Source: CBDUQI01 sp965369325 (GTDB taxonomy: Bacteria; Pseudomonadota; Gammaproteobacteria; Steroidobacterales; JBCBZW01). From it: a DNA stretch of 12,153 nucleotides. The stretch covers positions 1 to 12,153 of the forward strand of contig CBDUQI010000180.1 in the NCBI GenBank assembly GCA_965369325.1, in the 5' to 3' direction. Below, piece by piece: positions 1 through 6,006 of this stretch (its first letter is position 1; each line of letters opens with the position of its first letter). The notes beneath the pieces are model-generated. The model was not told the origin of the DNA, ran no database searches, and worked only from the letters and a program-made list of their open reading frames with translations. Made by a program: the position numbers and the translations under genes.

Positions 1-2018
1 AGGGGCTGGTGTATCGCAAGACCTCGCCGGTGAACTGGTGCCCGGAAGATAAAACGGTGCTGGCCAACGAGCAGGTAGAGGACGGGTGCTGCTGGCGTTG
101 CGGCACCACCGTGATCAAACGGGATGTGGCGCAGTGGTTTATGCGCATTACCCAGTACGCGCAGGAATTGCTCGACGATCTGGACGGGATGTCGGGCTGG
201 CCGGAGGCGGTGCGCACGATGCAGCGCAACTGGATCGGGCGCTCCGAAGGGCTGGAGGTGGATTTTGCAGTGCCCGGCCATGCGCAGCCGTTGCGCATCT
301 ACACCACGCGCCCGGATACCCTGTATGGCGTGTCATACATGGCGGTGGCTGCTGAGCACCCTCTGGCCCAAGCGGCAGCGCTGAGCAACCCACAGGTGCA
401 GGCGTTTGTGCAGCGGTGCGCGCAGATGGACGTGGCCGAGGCGACGCTTGAGACGATGGACAAAGAGGGGGTGGCGCTAGGTATCGATGCGGTGCATCCG
501 CTCACCGGCGAGAAGGTGCCGGTTTGGGTGGCCAATTTTGTGCTGATGAGTTACGGCACGGGTGCCGTGATGGCGGTGCCGGGGCACGATCAGCGCGATT
601 GGGAGTTTGCGAGCAAGTACGGCTTGCCGATCCATCAGGTGATCGAACCGAGCGATGGCGGCAGCGCGGACCTAAGCACCCAGGCGTACACGCCACACGG
701 GCTGTTGATTAACAGCGGGGAGTACGATGGGCTGGATTTTGATGCCGCATTCGAGCGGCTGTGTGCGTATTTTGAGCAACATGGCAGCGGCCAGCGCCAG
801 GTAAATTTCCGCCTGCGTGACTGGGGCGTATCACGACAGCGTTATTGGGGCGCCCCCATCCCGATGGTGCATTGCGATGGTTGCGGCATCGTGCCGGTGC
901 CGGATGAGCAACTCCCAGTGCGGCTGCCGGAAGATCTAAAGTTCGATCAGACGGTGCCGCCTCTGGCGGAGATGCCGGACTTCTACCAGACGCAGTGCCC
1001 CAGCTGCGGCGGGCAAGCCAAGCGCGACACCGACACCTTCGACACGTTCATGGAATCCTCCTGGTATTTTGCTCGTTATACCTGCCCGGATGCCGATGGG
1101 ATGGTGGATGAGCGGGCGGACTACTGGATGCCCGTGGATCAGTACATCGGCGGTATCGAGCATGCGATATTGCATTTGTTGTACGCGCGCTTTTATCAAA
1201 AGCTGATGCGTGACGCCGGTTTGATGCGCGCGGGCGAACCCTTTGCCAACCTGCTCACCCAGGGCATGGTGCTGAAAGATGGCGCCAAAATGTCCAAATC
1301 CAAAGGCAATACGGTTGACCCGCAACCCATGGTCGAGCAGTACGGTGCAGATACCGTTCGCCTGTTCACGATTTCCAACTCGCCGCCCGACCAGTCACTG
1401 GAATGGTCGGAGAATGGCGTGCAAGGTGCGCAGCGGTTTTTGCGCCGCGTATGGAAGGCGGTTTATCGCCATCATTTGGCCGGCAAGGCACCTGCGCTAC
1501 AAGTCAGCGCATTGGATGAGACGCAAAAGAAAATGCGTCGCCATACCCATGAGACGCTGGCCAAGGTGAGCGATGACATTGGGCGGCGCTACACGTTTAA
1601 CACCGCCATTGCGGCCATCATGGAATTGATGAACCGTCTGGCTGAATTTGAGGATGAGTCCGATCAAGGGCGTGCCGTTGTGCAAGAGGCGTTGGAGTGC
1701 GTGGTGTTAATGCTGGCGCCAATGGTGCCGCATCTGTGCCACACACTGTGGCAGGCGCTTGGGCATGCGCGCCAAGCGGTGATCGATGCGCACTGGCCGT
1801 CGGTGGATGAGAGCGCTATGGTGCAGGACTCGCTTGAGATTATCGTGCAGGTGAATGGCAAATTACGCGGTCGCATTGGCGTGGCGGCAAGTGCCACCGC
1901 TGCGCAGATTGAGCAGGCCGCGATGCAGGTAGAGAACGTGCAGCGCTTTATCGCGGACAAATCCGTTAAACGTGTCGTTGTTGTTCCCGGGAAGTTGGTC
2001 AATGTGGTTGTTGTCTAG
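1..2018 (+). CDS. leuS: Leucyl-tRNA synthetase, 5'-truncated by window edge
   Basis: Class I aminoacyl-tRNA synthetase that charges tRNA-Leu and hydrolyses mischarged tRNA in its CP1 editing domain; cytoplasmic. The reading frame is already open at base 3, and about 671 residues remain of a family that is usually 800-880 long, so roughly the first 150 residues, including the HIGH motif, lie outside the window. Visible landmarks: the CWRC zinc-module remnant (near base 96), the editing motif TTRPDT (303-320), GTGAVMAVPGHDQRD, a second CxxC pair (873-884 and 996-1007) that looks like a zinc knuckle, DTFDTFMESSWY, IGGIEHAILHLLY, and KMSKS (1287-1301). The C-terminal end VPGKLVNVVVV matches the tRNA-binding tail of the family. 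Between GMVL and KMSKS there are only three residues, so the leucine-specific domain of the E. coli enzyme is absent. The gene overlaps lptE by 17 nt. Confidence 0.98.
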   Translation, partial: GLVYRKTSPVNWCPEDKTVLANEQVEDGCCWRCGTTVIKRDVAQWFMRITQYAQELLDDLDGMSGWPEAVRTMQRNWIGRSEGLEVDFAVPGHAQPLRIYTTRPDTLYGVSYMAVAAEHPLAQAAALSNPQVQAFVQRCAQMDVAEATLETMDKEGVALGIDAVHPLTGEKVPVWVANFVLMSYGTGAVMAVPGHDQRDWEFASKYGLPIHQVIEPSDGGSADLSTQAYTPHGLLINSGEYDGLDFDAAFERLCAYFEQHGSGQRQVNFRLRDWGVSRQRYWGAPIPMVHCDGCGIVPVPDEQLPVRLPEDLKFDQTVPPLAEMPDFYQTQCPSCGGQAKRDTDTFDTFMESSWYFARYTCPDADGMVDERADYWMPVDQYIGGIEHAILHLLYARFYQKLMRDAGLMRAGEPFANLLTQGMVLKDGAKMSKSKGNTVDPQPMVEQYGADTVRLFTISNSPPDQSLEWSENGVQGAQRFLRRVWKAVYRHHLAGKAPALQVSALDETQKKMRRHTHETLAKVSDDIGRRYTFNTAIAAIMELMNRLAEFEDESDQGRAVVQEALECVVLMLAPMVPHLCHTLWQALGHARQAVIDAHWPSVDESAMVQDSLEIIVQVNGKLRGRIGVAASATAAQIEQAAMQVENVQRFIADKSVKRVVVVPGKLVNVVVV

Positions 2019-2523
2019 TCATCGCGCTGGGGGGCTGCTATTGGCACTGGTGCTCGGCGCACTGCTAAGCGCGTGCGGTTTTACCTTGCAGGGTGCGCGT
2101 ACACTGGCGCCGCAAATGCAGCACACATTTGTGCAAACCTCGGATGCGCGGGCACCGGTGACGCTTAGCTTGAACCGCGCGTTGCGGGCGGCCGGTGCCA
2201 GTCTGAGCGACAGCCCGGATCAGGCCAGTGCTGTATTACGCTTGCTCACGGATCAGTCCGGTGAGCGCATTCTGTCGGTCTCACCCACCGGTGTGCCTGA
2301 GGAGTACGAGCTGTTTCATACGCTGAGTTTCGCGGTGGATGTTAACGGCGATTCGCTGCTGGCGCCGGAGACCATCACCGTGACGCGTGATTATCGGTTT
2401 GATGCCAACGATGTACTTGGCAAACGTCGCGAGGCGCAGTTTCTGCAGCAGGCGATGGTGGACGATCTGGTGCAGCTGCTGATGCGCCGGCTGGATTTAC
2501 TCGCCCGCGCGCAGGCGCAGTAA
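2002..2523 (+). CDS. lptE: LPS-assembly lipoprotein LptE
   Basis: Outer-membrane lipoprotein that plugs the LptD barrel and completes LPS transport to the cell surface. I chose the ATG at 2002: GGGAAG at 1989-1994 gives a Shine-Dalgarno site with a 7-nt spacer, and it yields a normal lipoprotein signal. A GTG at 1972 would add ten residues and lacks this support. From the ATG the protein is 173 residues. It has a hydrophobic stretch (about residues 11-22) and the lipobox LSAC with lipidated Cys25. The mature start CGFTLQG is the characteristic LptE start (CGFxLRG-like). The rest is weakly conserved, as is normal for this family, and ends in a helical segment (QQAMVDDLVQLLMRRL) typical of LptE. 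It overlaps the end of leuS by 17 nt, the order seen in E. coli, so the two are probably translationally coupled. Confidence 0.93.
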   Translation: MWLLSSHRAGGLLLALVLGALLSACGFTLQGARTLAPQMQHTFVQTSDARAPVTLSLNRALRAAGASLSDSPDQASAVLRLLTDQSGERILSVSPTGVPEEYELFHTLSFAVDVNGDSLLAPETITVTRDYRFDANDVLGKRREAQFLQQAMVDDLVQLLMRRLDLLARAQAQ

Positions 2524-2539
2524 CTGGCGCGCAGGCCCC

Positions 2540-3043
2540 GTGAGCAACGTTTTTCGGCTGGCTGAGGCCCGCGCCCAAGGGCAATTGGTGCAGTTGCCCC
2601 CATTGTTGCAAGGTTACGGCCTGAGCCTTAGCTGGATTGCGGACGGGCAACCGATCCCGGGCAGTTTCTGGGGTGATGAAGAGGCCGGGCTACAAGGGAG
2701 TTGCTTGCTCGTGCGCGGCGACACACCAGTGCATTCGGCCTTGCATGAGGCCGGGCACTTCCTCTGCATGAACAACGCGCGACGCTGCGGGCTGGATACC
2801 GACGCGGGGAGTGACGATCTGGAAGAGGTCGCGGTGTGCTATCTGCAGGTGTTGTTGGGCGAGCAGATCGGGTTTTCGCGCGAGCAGATGTTTTTGGATA
2901 TGGATACCTGGGGCTATTCCTTTCGTCTGGGCTCGGCCGCGTTGTGGTTTGAGCAAGATGCCACCGATGCGTTCGACTGGCTGCTTGCGCGGGGGGTGAT
3001 CGATGCCGCTGGCGCCCTGACCGGCGCCTCCAACCAGTCCTGA
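2540..3043 (+). CDS. Uncharacterised small protein with HEAGH zincin motif
   Basis: I do not recognise a named family. The product is 167 residues with no signal peptide or membrane segment, so it is probably cytoplasmic. Residues 69-73 read HEAGH, a perfect HExxH zinc-protease motif inside a hydrophobic helix context (ALHEAGHFLC). About 20 residues later, DDLEEVAVCYLQVLL (92-106) supplies acidic residues (E95/E96) that could be the third zinc ligand. The arrangement recalls minimal gluzincins such as the ImmA/IrrE group; this is inference from spacing only. The C-terminal half is rich in aromatic residues (MDTWGYSFRLGSAALWFEQD) and looks conserved rather than random. The GTG start at 2540 follows lptE by 16 nt with only a weak AGG upstream; the frame stays open into lptE, so the start is uncertain by a few codons. 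Being closely behind lptE suggests co-transcription, but no functional link is visible. Confidence 0.8.
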   Translation: MSNVFRLAEARAQGQLVQLPPLLQGYGLSLSWIADGQPIPGSFWGDEEAGLQGSCLLVRGDTPVHSALHEAGHFLCMNNARRCGLDTDAGSDDLEEVAVCYLQVLLGEQIGFSREQMFLDMDTWGYSFRLGSAALWFEQDATDAFDWLLARGVIDAAGALTGASNQS

Positions 3044-3193
3044 TCCGTGGCGCTGGCCATTTCGCCGCTTGCCTGGTTCATCTGTGGAGGTGCGTACAAG
3101 CTGTGAGCAACTATTAAATCGGGCTGATTTTTCGCGCCCGCCCGGCGGTGACGGTATTATTGTCCGGCAATTAACCGTTGAGGCTGAATTTTC
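3044..3193. other. 150-nt gap between the HEAGH gene and holA
   Basis: This interval holds no recognisable gene, RNA or clear terminator. AT-rich words (TATTAA at 3112-3117 and TATTAT at 3155-3160) resemble -10 boxes, but neither has a good -35 partner at 16-18 nt. A weak stem CGGGC/GCCCG (3120-3124 with 3136-3140) has an 11-nt loop and no T-run, so it is not a convincing terminator. TGAGG at 3179-3183 is the likely ribosome-binding site for holA. A GTG-started frame of 37 codons (3084-3197) ends in the TTGA that starts holA, but lacks other support. Confidence 0.5.
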
Positions 3194-4210
3194 TTGAAAG
3201 TTTCGTTCGAACAACTGGATGGCCACCTGCGCGAGCAGCTGGCCCCGGTGTATCTGTTGAGCGGGGATGAGCCGTTGCTGCTGGGTGAGGCCGGGGACGC
3301 GGTCCGCGCAGCCGCTCGTGCGCGTGGCTATGAAGATCGCGAGTTGCTGTTTACCGGTCGCGGGTTTGACTGGAATGAGCTGCTGGCCAGCGGCGCAAGC
3401 ATGTCGCTGTTTGCCCAGCAGCGGATTATCGAGCTGCGGATGCTCTCAGCCAAACCGGGCAAAGATGGCGGTGCCGCGCTGGTGGCGTATGCACAAGACC
3501 CGCCGCCGGATACGCTGCTGCTGATCAGCGCGCCCAAACTTGACCGTGCCGCGGCCAACGCGAAATGGGTGAAGGCGCTGGGTGGCGCGGGGGCCTTAGT
3601 GCAGATCTGGCCGGTCGAGACGGCGCGCCTGCCCGCTTGGATTGGCAAACGGATGCGCAGCCGCGGGCTCAAGCCCGATAAAGAGGCTGTCGGGCTGATT
3701 GCAGATCGGGTAGAAGGCAATTTGCTGGCGGCGAGCCAAGAGGTTGACAAGCTGTTGTTGGTGCACGGCCCGGGTGCGGTGACGGCACAGGATGTGACCC
3801 GCGCGGTGTCTGACAGCGCGCGGTTTGATGTGTTTCAGCTAGCCGACGCGGCCTTGGAAGGCGACCCAGGACGGGCGCTGCGGGTGCTGCATGGGCTGCG
3901 TAGTGAAGGGGTTGAGCCGCCGCTGATCTTGTGGGCGCTTAGCCGCGAGTTGCGCGGGCTGGCTGATGTTGCGTGGGCGTTTGCGCAGGGCGAATCGCAG
4001 AACGCCGCGATGCGCGGTGTATGGCCCAAACGCCAGGGACTGATCGCGGGTGCCGCACGACGGCTGGGGTTGCGCGGGATACACGAGTTGATCGGGCAGG
4101 CTGGCGAGGCCGACCGGGTGGTGAAAGGCCAACGTGCCGGGCGCCCTTGGGAATCGCTGATTGGCGTGGTATTTGATATGGCCAACCGGCAGCAGGCGAC
4201 CGCCAGTTGA
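3194..4210 (+). CDS. holA: DNA polymerase III delta subunit
   Basis: Delta subunit of the clamp loader; it opens the beta sliding clamp so that it can be loaded on primed DNA. The product is 338 residues, close to the E. coli protein (343). The N-terminal YLLSGDEPLLL (20-30) fits the degenerate AAA+ module that does not bind ATP. MSLF at 70-73 aligns with the beta-clamp-binding wrench of E. coli delta, whose Leu and Phe wedge the clamp open. EGNLLAASQEVDKL in the middle and the Leu/Arg-rich C-terminal collar domain also fit. The start is TTG at 3194, with TGAGG ten nt upstream, and no ATG or GTG gives a better N-terminus. The stop overlaps the nadD start in a TTGA tetranucleotide, so nadD translation is probably coupled to holA. 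Confidence 0.96.
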   Translation: MKVSFEQLDGHLREQLAPVYLLSGDEPLLLGEAGDAVRAAARARGYEDRELLFTGRGFDWNELLASGASMSLFAQQRIIELRMLSAKPGKDGGAALVAYAQDPPPDTLLLISAPKLDRAAANAKWVKALGGAGALVQIWPVETARLPAWIGKRMRSRGLKPDKEAVGLIADRVEGNLLAASQEVDKLLLVHGPGAVTAQDVTRAVSDSARFDVFQLADAALEGDPGRALRVLHGLRSEGVEPPLILWALSRELRGLADVAWAFAQGESQNAAMRGVWPKRQGLIAGAARRLGLRGIHELIGQAGEADRVVKGQRAGRPWESLIGVVFDMANRQQATAS

Positions 4211-4851
4211 GTACTCTTGGTGTTTTTGGCGGCACTTTTGACCCGATTCATTACGGGCATTTGCGCACAGCCTTTGAGCTACGGCGCGCGCTGCGTCTGG
4301 ATGAGCTACGCTTTGTTCCGTGTGGTACACCGCCACATCGGGATACGCCGATGGCAGCGGCGACGGTGCGCCTGCAAATGGTCCAGGCGGCGATTGAAGG
4401 GCAGCCCGGATTCAGCGTGGATGACCGCGAGCTTAAGCGCGAAGGACCGTCGTATTCGGTGGAGACACTCACCGATTTGCGGGCAGAGTATCCAACCCGA
4501 CCCATTTGCCTGATTGTGGGGATGGACGCGTTTATCGGCTTGCCCAAGTGGCATCGCTGGCGCGACGTGCTAGAGCTGGCGCACGTGGTTGTGGCGCATC
4601 GCCCGGGCTGGCGCACGCCAGGCTCCGGGCCGTTGGGCGAGCTATTGGTCGATCGGGGCACCGGAACGGTCGCCGACTTGCACGAGCGGCGCGCCGGACA
4701 TATTTACATTCATGCGGTGACGCAACTGGAAATCTCCTCCAGTGCGGTGCGCGCGTTGATCGCCAGAGGCGGCGATCCGCGTTTCTTAATGCCGGATGCG
4801 GTTCGTGAGTTTATCGAAAAAACCCGTTGCTACGGGAAGGAACAGGATTGA
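4207..4851 (+). CDS. nadD: Nicotinate-nucleotide adenylyltransferase
   Basis: Transfers AMP from ATP to nicotinate mononucleotide to give deamido-NAD, the penultimate step of NAD synthesis; cytoplasmic. The 214-residue product has the nucleotidyltransferase signature GGTFDPIHYGH (8-18, with the HxGH ATP-binding motif), the GMDAF stretch (105-109), LPKWHRW (112-118), which contributes to the nicotinate pocket in this family, and the second signature ISSSAVR (176-182). Length is normal. The start is TTG at 4207, overlapping the holA TGA by 4 nt; only a weak AGG lies ten nt upstream, so re-initiation after holA is the likely way it is translated. The C-terminus in turn overlaps the rsfS start, and the nadD-rsfS pairing is common in bacteria. 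Confidence 0.97.
   Translation: MSTLGVFGGTFDPIHYGHLRTAFELRRALRLDELRFVPCGTPPHRDTPMAAATVRLQMVQAAIEGQPGFSVDDRELKREGPSYSVETLTDLRAEYPTRPICLIVGMDAFIGLPKWHRWRDVLELAHVVVAHRPGWRTPGSGPLGELLVDRGTGTVADLHERRAGHIYIHAVTQLEISSSAVRALIARGGDPRFLMPDAVREFIEKTRCYGKEQD
4837..4841 (+). promoter_or_regulatory. Ribosome-binding site that sets the rsfS start
   Basis: AAGGA, within GGGAAGGA, lies inside the end of nadD and 6 nt before the TTG at 4848. It decides between the two TTG candidates (4827 and 4848) and is the best Shine-Dalgarno match among the TTG-started genes here. Confidence 0.7.
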
Positions 4852-5309
4852 CTGAACACACAACGCGGGCAACGCTGGATCCGGCCACGGTCAAAATACG
4901 CGAGGTGGTGACCGAGGCCCTGGATGATATGAAAGCACAGAACGTGACGGTGCTTGAGGTAGCTGCGCTTACCAGCATCATGGACGTGATGGTGCTTGCC
5001 AGTGGTACCTCTGATCGGCACGTGAAATCGCTGGCGCAGAAGGTCATCGATGCCAGCAAAGAGGCGGGGATACGACCGCTCGGCATCGAGGGCCTGGACG
5101 AGGGGCAGTGGGTGCTGGTGGATCTTGGTGATCTAGTGCTGCATGTGATGCTGCCGCGGGTGCGCGATTTGTATCAGCTTGAGAAGTTATGGGATATGGA
5201 CGCGCCGCCCGAGCAGGCTCGGGCTGAGAGTGATGCTGAGGCGAAGCCGAGCGCTCGTCCTACCCGTGCCTCCAGCGCCAGGGCCTCCGGCAAGCCCCTG
5301 TCGGACTAG
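4848..5309 (+). CDS. rsfS: Ribosome silencing factor RsfS
   Basis: Binds ribosomal protein uL14 on the 50S subunit and blocks subunit joining in starvation or stationary phase. The family core spans roughly residues 14-115, with TSIMDVMVLASGTSDRHV (42-59), GIEG (79-82), WVLVDLGDLVLHVM (88-101) and the terminal YQLEKLW (109-115), all hallmarks of RsfS. I chose the TTG at 4848 because AAGGA at 4837-4841 lies 6 nt upstream; another TTG at 4827 would start upstream of that site. This gives 153 residues, against 105 in E. coli. The difference is mainly a 38-residue tail after LEKLW, rich in Ala, Ser, Arg and Pro and probably disordered, plus a short N-terminal extension. The start overlaps the nadD stop as TTGA. 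Confidence 0.95.
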   Translation: MTEHTTRATLDPATVKIREVVTEALDDMKAQNVTVLEVAALTSIMDVMVLASGTSDRHVKSLAQKVIDASKEAGIRPLGIEGLDEGQWVLVDLGDLVLHVMLPRVRDLYQLEKLWDMDAPPEQARAESDAEAKPSARPTRASSARASGKPLSD

Positions 5310-5312
5310 CCG

Positions 5313-5783
5313 GTGCGCCTGCGGATCGTCGCGGCCGGCAACAAAATGCCCCAGTGGGTGGAGACCGCCACCGCGCAGTACATGCAGCGCATGCCGCGCG
5401 AATGCCCGATCGAAATCCACCCGGTCAGCCTCGCAAAGCGGGGACGCGGTGCCGATCCGGCACGCGCTATCGCCGATGAGGGCCAGCGTATGTTGGGCGC
5501 AATCAAGGCGCGCGAGCGGGTGGTGGCGATGGAGGTTGGCGGTCGCAGTTATTCTACCGAGGCACTGGCTGATGCGATGCAGCAATGGTTGAATGACGGG
5601 CGCGATGTTGCATTTCTGATTGGCGGCCCCGACGGGTTGGCTGCGCAGTGCCTTGCACGCGCCGACCAGCAGTGCTCGCTGTCACCACTGACGTTACCGC
5701 ATGGTCTGGTTCGGGTCATCTTGGCCGAGCAGCTATATCGCGCCTGGAGCCTGCTCAAGGGCCACCCCTACCATCGCGCCTGA
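5313..5783 (+). CDS. rlmH: 23S rRNA pseudouridine-1915 N3-methyltransferase RlmH
   Basis: SPOUT-class methyltransferase that uses S-adenosylmethionine to methylate pseudouridine 1915 in helix 69 of 23S rRNA, acting on assembled 70S ribosomes. The 156-residue product matches the family length (155 in E. coli) from end to end. Visible signatures are GNKMPQWV near the N-terminus, FLIGGPDG (101-108, the SAM-binding knot loop), LTLPHGLVRVILAEQLYRAWS (127-146) and the C-terminal HPYHR (151-155), which is conserved in RlmH. The start is GTG at 5313, 3 nt after the rsfS stop, with no clear Shine-Dalgarno site; coupling to rsfS is likely. rsfS-rlmH is a widely conserved pair, and both products act on the large ribosomal subunit. 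Confidence 0.97.
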   Translation: MRLRIVAAGNKMPQWVETATAQYMQRMPRECPIEIHPVSLAKRGRGADPARAIADEGQRMLGAIKARERVVAMEVGGRSYSTEALADAMQQWLNDGRDVAFLIGGPDGLAAQCLARADQQCSLSPLTLPHGLVRVILAEQLYRAWSLLKGHPYHRA

Positions 5784-5838
5784 GCCGCCTGCCAGGGTGG
5801 TAAAACACTGTCCCGGGTCGAGTTTTTTTAGCCCTTGG

Positions 5839-5851
5839 CATGGCTGCCATG
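5839..5851. repeat. Perfect 13-bp dyad, possible operator
   Basis: CATGGC and GCCATG arms around a single T. It sits just after a T-run and just before a TACACT -10-like word, a position that could suit a regulator site for the downstream maf operon. The symmetry is seen directly; the role is guesswork. Confidence 0.35.
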
Positions 5852-5853
5852 AG

Positions 5854-5880
5854 GTACACTGGTGACCAATGCCAGTGTGC
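5854..5880. repeat. Inverted repeat with 9-bp arms
   Basis: GTACACTGG pairs with CCAGTGTGC (eight Watson-Crick pairs and one G-U) around a 9-nt loop. No T-run follows, so this is not a classical terminator. It may be an RNA hairpin in the maf leader or a protein-binding dyad. The loop also holds the end of a smaller palindrome, TGGTGACCA (5860-5868). Confidence 0.4.
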
Positions 5881-6006
5881 GAATCAGGCGTCGTCAGCTC
5901 CACGAAAAAGACTGGCGTAGTCTCAACCCAGAGGCCTGTTGCCGTCTTAGCTGCGGGGTGGGTGAATCGCGCGATTAAGCCACTGAGCCAGCTGCAACGT
6001 GAGTGA
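5869..6006 (+). CDS. Possible 45-residue small ORF upstream of maf
   Basis: An ATG at 5869 opens a 45-codon frame that ends at TGA 6004-6006, overlapping the maf GTG start (5999) by 8 nt in a different frame. That geometry would allow coupled translation or a leader-peptide role. The product (starting MPVCESGVVSS, ending KPLSQLQRE) has no recognised domain, no signal peptide and only a mildly hydrophobic middle (VAVLAAGWV). There is no good Shine-Dalgarno site: GGTGA ends only 3 nt before the ATG and GAGG is 14 nt away. A frame this short is expected by chance in GC-rich DNA, so this is a candidate only. Confidence 0.2.
   Translation: MPVCESGVVSSTKKTGVVSTQRPVAVLAAGWVNRAIKPLSQLQRE

Larger units (their letters stand above)
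5784..5998. other. Structured 215-nt gap between rlmH and maf
   Basis: No RNA family that I can recognise (not tRNA, 6S, SRP RNA or tmRNA by their conserved words). It contains a T7 run (5823-5829), the dyads CATGGC-T-GCCATG (5839-5851) and GTACACTGG/CCAGTGTGC (5854-5862 with 5872-5880), a small hairpin AGACT/AGTCT (5909-5923), and a perfect 12-bp palindrome AATCGCGCGATT (5965-5976). The latter is flanked by GTGG/CCAC and AGCTG/CAGCT arms, so the stretch just upstream of maf could fold. A promoter for maf-rng-yhdP would be expected here, but no clear -35/-10 pair stands out. The T-run may mark transcription termination after rlmH, although the hairpin before it is poor. Confidence 0.5.

Noticed and set aside
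3084..3197. 37-codon GTG-started ORF ending in TTGA at the holA start
   Set aside because: No ribosome-binding site, no recognisable product, and its length is within chance expectation; the TTGA join alone is not enough.
2690..3226. Minus-strand open frame of 178 codons across the HEAGH gene and the gap before holA
   Set aside because: It overlaps two + strand genes, has no recognisable motif, and its composition is that of a shadow frame.
3839..4336. Minus-strand open frame of 165 codons over the holA/nadD junction
   Set aside because: It lies opposite well-identified genes and has low-complexity shadow composition.
5795..5829. Rho-independent terminator after rlmH
   Set aside because: The only hairpin (GGG/CCC with a bulge and wobble pairs, 5795-5814) is weak and separated from the T7 run by 8 nt, so it does not meet the usual form.
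5835..5860. Sigma-70 promoter TTGGCA ... TACACT upstream of maf
   Set aside because: The boxes look acceptable alone but the spacer is only 14 nt, too short for a normal promoter. A sigma-54 reading also fails on GG-GC spacing.
5909..5923. Minus-strand terminator (AGACT hairpin followed by T-run on the opposite strand)
   Set aside because: Only a 5-bp stem with two GC pairs, and no minus-strand gene is present to terminate.
5784..5998. tRNA, 6S RNA or SRP RNA in the gap
   Set aside because: The conserved TTCGAATC-type T-loop, the 6S-RNA core words and the SRP GGAAGGAAGCAGCC word are all missing.
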